From: Asterias rubens
Lineage: Eukaryota > Echinodermata > Asteroidea > Forcipulatida > Asteriidae
Direction of reading: 5' to 3'
NCBI RefSeq assembly: GCF_902459465.1
Contig: NC_047062.1
Span: 18,483,994-18,547,993, forward strand
DNA: 64,000 bases
The notes under the pieces are model-generated. The model ran no database searches and had not been told where the DNA came from. It saw only the letters and a list, made by a program, of their open reading frames with translations. The translations under genes were made by a program, and so were the position numbers. Below, one piece after another: positions 63,441 to 64,000 of the stretch. Position 1 is the stretch's first letter; each line of letters begins with the position of its first letter.

Positions 63441-64000
63441 ACCGGAGATATCATAAGGCATGAAAGTAAAACACCCCCCCCCCCCCCTTGAAGCACACAC
63501 ACTTCGTAACAATCCTTTTTCCCCCATTTCAGACCAGTAATTTTTGGTTTCAGGAGATAAGAAACCAATCTATGATATTTTCTCTAGACTTAATATTTAT
63601 TACGCTTATCGGAATTTATTACAGTATGCAGTAAATCAAAAAAATTTTTTTTTGTCATTTTCACTTAAAATATTTTAATATTTTCCCCACATTTGCACAC
63701 CATAGAATCCCAAATAGTAACCACCTCATGTGATCCATCTAGTGACTAAAGCAGAATGAAACTCAATCTAGCAGATAGTAATTTTGTTTTGAACTGTCGA
63801 GGTTGGATGTTGTTACGTTGACTCATTTGAATGTTGGCATAATAATGCACTAGCGATTAGTACAAAAAAATCAATCATTTTATAAATGTTTGAGCATAAC
63901 CAATGACAGGAATCTTTATTCTCAGCATGATTAAGCCTGATGAAAATACAGACCGTGAGTAAACTGCATAGCTTCTGTCACCGGTGCAGCTTGCACAATC
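63441..64000. other. Window end, nothing coding seen
   Basis: A+T-rich sequence with a run of about 15 C near 63473-63487. No exon, RNA gene or defined repeat identified. Confidence 0.4.

Overview
The window is eukaryotic nuclear DNA: intron-rich genes with GT-AG splice sites, AT-rich non-coding sequence, and a dense population of short inverted-repeat transposons, tRNA-derived SINEs and minisatellites. The protein sequences are deuterostome-like. The commonest transposon family (TTAA-flanked, ends resembling GGCAGTGGACACTATTGG) is one I associate with sea star (asteroid echinoderm) genomes. That assignment rests on recollection and was not searched.

Five protein-coding loci can be supported. 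From the left: (1) a minus-strand Ser/Pro-rich gene of unknown identity, one ~1.8 kb exon at 2362-4143 running off the left side; (2) DPP3 (dipeptidyl peptidase III, zinc peptidase M49), plus strand, 14617-27299, 16 exons, 727 aa, complete; (3) NANP (N-acylneuraminate-9-phosphatase), minus strand, 40905-42426, 2 exons, 245 aa, complete; (4) RAD51 recombinase, plus strand, 43666-49633, 9 coding exons, 340 aa, complete; (5) ZFYVE19/ANCHR (abscission checkpoint regulator), minus strand, 52210-61423, 10 exons, 384 aa, complete. All exon joins of genes 2-5 were checked by hand and keep frame.

Layout: NANP and RAD51 are divergent, with 1.2 kb between start codons, so a shared promoter is possible. 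RAD51 and ZFYVE19 are tail-to-tail, 2.6 kb apart. Both lie on human 15q15.1, so this looks like conserved microsynteny. The functions (peptide turnover, sialic acid synthesis, homologous recombination, abscission checkpoint) do not form one pathway; only RAD51 and ANCHR are loosely linked through genome integrity in the cell cycle.

The non-coding DNA holds the less ordinary material. There is a 1.6 kb foldback element (12484-14082) whose arms are built from ~32 bp self-complementary modules, lying just upstream of DPP3. A 1.46 kb pogo/Tigger-like non-autonomous transposon sits in DPP3 intron 15. Several MITE families are present, one inserted inside another. A nearly perfect 13 x 26 bp minisatellite appears to have grown out of a dispersed repeat. 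ZFYVE19 intron 7 contains a compound direct-plus-inverted duplication. I found no new defence or metabolic system; the foldback element is the best candidate for something undescribed.
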